A stretch of 7,781 bases of DNA from Ruminococcus sp. UBA3767 (GTDB lineage: Bacteria > Bacillota > Clostridia > Oscillospirales > Ruminococcaceae). Below the pieces are notes generated by a model, which was not told the origin of the DNA, made no database searches, and was given only the letters and a program-made list of their open reading frames with translations. Where the stretch lies: NCBI GenBank assembly GCA_002371625.1, contig DFFV01000063.1, positions 1 to 7,781 of the forward strand, given 5' to 3'. Numbering within the stretch: position 1 is the first letter of the stretch; every line of letters begins with the position of its first letter. This document shows, one piece after another, positions 7,089-7,781 of this stretch. Made by a program: the position numbers and the translations under genes.

Positions 7089-7117
7089 TTGACTTTTAGA
7101 GGAAAAAGCGGTATAAT
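7089..7117 (+). promoter_or_regulatory. Sigma-A-type promoter for serC
   Basis: A -35 box TTGACT (7089-7094; one mismatch to consensus) and a perfect -10 box TATAAT (7112-7117) are separated by the ideal 17 bases. Transcription should start near 7124, giving a leader of about 33 bases with GGAGG (7144-7148) eight bases before the ATG. The leader is too short for a T-box or riboswitch. This is the only clear promoter in the window and indicates that serC begins its own transcription unit. Confidence 0.88.
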
Positions 7118-7156
7118 TGAAATTGCCGGAAATCAAATTAATTGGAGGTTTTTCAA

Positions 7157-7781
7157 ATGGGAAGAGTTTACAACTTTAGCGCAGGCCCGGCTGTACTTCC
7201 TGAGGAAGTGCTCAAAGAGGCTGCAGAGGAAATGCTCGATTATAAGGGCACAGGCATGAGTGTTATGGAAATGTCACATCGCTCAAAGGCTTATGATACT
7301 ATCATCAAAGAGGCTGAGCAGGATCTTCGTGATCTTATGAACATTCCTGATAACTATAAGGTCATCTTCAGACAGGGCGGAGCAAGCCTTCAGTTTGCAG
7401 AGGTACCTATGAACCTGATGAAGAACGGTAAGGCTGCATATATCATCACAGGTCAGTGGGCTAAAAAGGCTGCTGCCGAGGCAGAAAAGTACGGTGAGGT
7501 AGTAAAGGTAGCATCATCTGCCGATAAGACCTTCTCCTATATCCCCGATTGCTCTGACCTTGATATCCCCGAGGATGCAGACTATGTTTATATCTGTGAG
7601 AACAATACCATTTACGGAACAAAATATAAAACTCTGCCCAACACAAAGGGACATGAGCTTGTAGCAGACGTATCGTCATGCTTCCTGAGCGAGCCTATCG
7701 ACGTAACAAAGTACGGCGTAGTATACGGCGGCGTTCAGAAGAATGTAGGACCTGCAGGCGTACAGATCGTTATCGTTCGTG
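7157..7781 (+). CDS. serC: Phosphoserine aminotransferase, N-terminal 208 residues (3' end outside window)
   Basis: SerC is a PLP-dependent enzyme that converts 3-phosphohydroxypyruvate and glutamate to O-phosphoserine and 2-oxoglutarate, the second step of serine synthesis, in the cytoplasm. The frame is open from ATG 7157 to the window end; the full protein is normally about 360 residues, so a little over half is present. Diagnostic features are the start MGRVYNFSAGPAVLPEEVL, the substrate-binding MSHRS (39-43), the cofactor phosphate-binding FRQGGAS (71-77), W101, which should stack on the PLP ring, D171 in ADVSS, and the Schiff-base lysine K195 in GVQKNVGPAG. All the active-site residues that fall inside the window appear intact. 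The preceding GGAGG and strong promoter settle the start. In many Firmicutes serA follows serC, but that region is not visible. The family assignment is secure. Confidence 0.96.
   Translation, partial: MGRVYNFSAGPAVLPEEVLKEAAEEMLDYKGTGMSVMEMSHRSKAYDTIIKEAEQDLRDLMNIPDNYKVIFRQGGASLQFAEVPMNLMKNGKAAYIITGQWAKKAAAEAEKYGEVVKVASSADKTFSYIPDCSDLDIPEDADYVYICENNTIYGTKYKTLPNTKGHELVADVSSCFLSEPIDVTKYGVVYGGVQKNVGPAGVQIVIVR

Noticed and set aside
7118..7156. Riboswitch or T-box leader before serC
   Set aside because: The predicted leader is only about 33 bases and shows no T-box or aptamer structure.

Overview
This window reads as the chromosome of a gut or rumen Clostridia bacterium, most likely a Ruminococcus-like member of the Oscillospiraceae. 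The basis is base composition close to 50% GC, AAAGGA/GGAGG Shine-Dalgarno sites, clostridial-style protein sequences, and the core gene set. That placement is inference from sequence style; no search was run. All six genes lie on the + strand, and none of the core genes looks broken.

Layout: the window opens inside gyrB (1-641; C-terminal 212 residues with the TOPRIM metal-binding residues). Next is a 291-bp gap. Bases 641-867 of it form one long imperfect inverted repeat with 41-bp arms and further hairpins inside, resembling a MITE or a structured RNA. A small two-helix membrane protein of YcxB-like type follows (933-1607). Then comes a complete gyrA with a TTG start (1770-4286), closed by an 11-bp hairpin at 4294-4323. 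A second unit holds a Nif3/DUF34 dinuclear-metal protein (4386-5168) and, 31 bp later, an NFACT-family RqcH/Rqc2 homologue (5200-6951). After a 205-bp gap that holds a perfect 16-bp palindrome and a strong sigma-A-type promoter, serC begins (7157) and runs off the window end.

How the genes work together: GyrB and GyrA are the two subunits of DNA gyrase, here separated by the membrane-protein gene and the repeat element. RqcH adds C-terminal alanine tails to nascent chains on obstructed 50S subunits; Nif3 has no settled role, but its close spacing suggests co-transcription with rqcH. SerC performs the transamination step of serine synthesis and appears to have its own promoter.

Most worth a second look: the 227-bp inverted-repeat element after gyrB; an unusual Trp at the GyrB position equivalent to E. 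coli Lys447, together with Ala at the GyrA position equivalent to Ser83, both drug-pocket positions; a repeated AAAGCGGTA word that forms a palindrome upstream of the serC promoter and overlaps its -10 box; and near-identical 20-nt leaders in front of nif3 and rqcH. I see no CRISPR array, transposase, tRNA, rRNA or toxin-antitoxin module, and no clear new multi-gene system.
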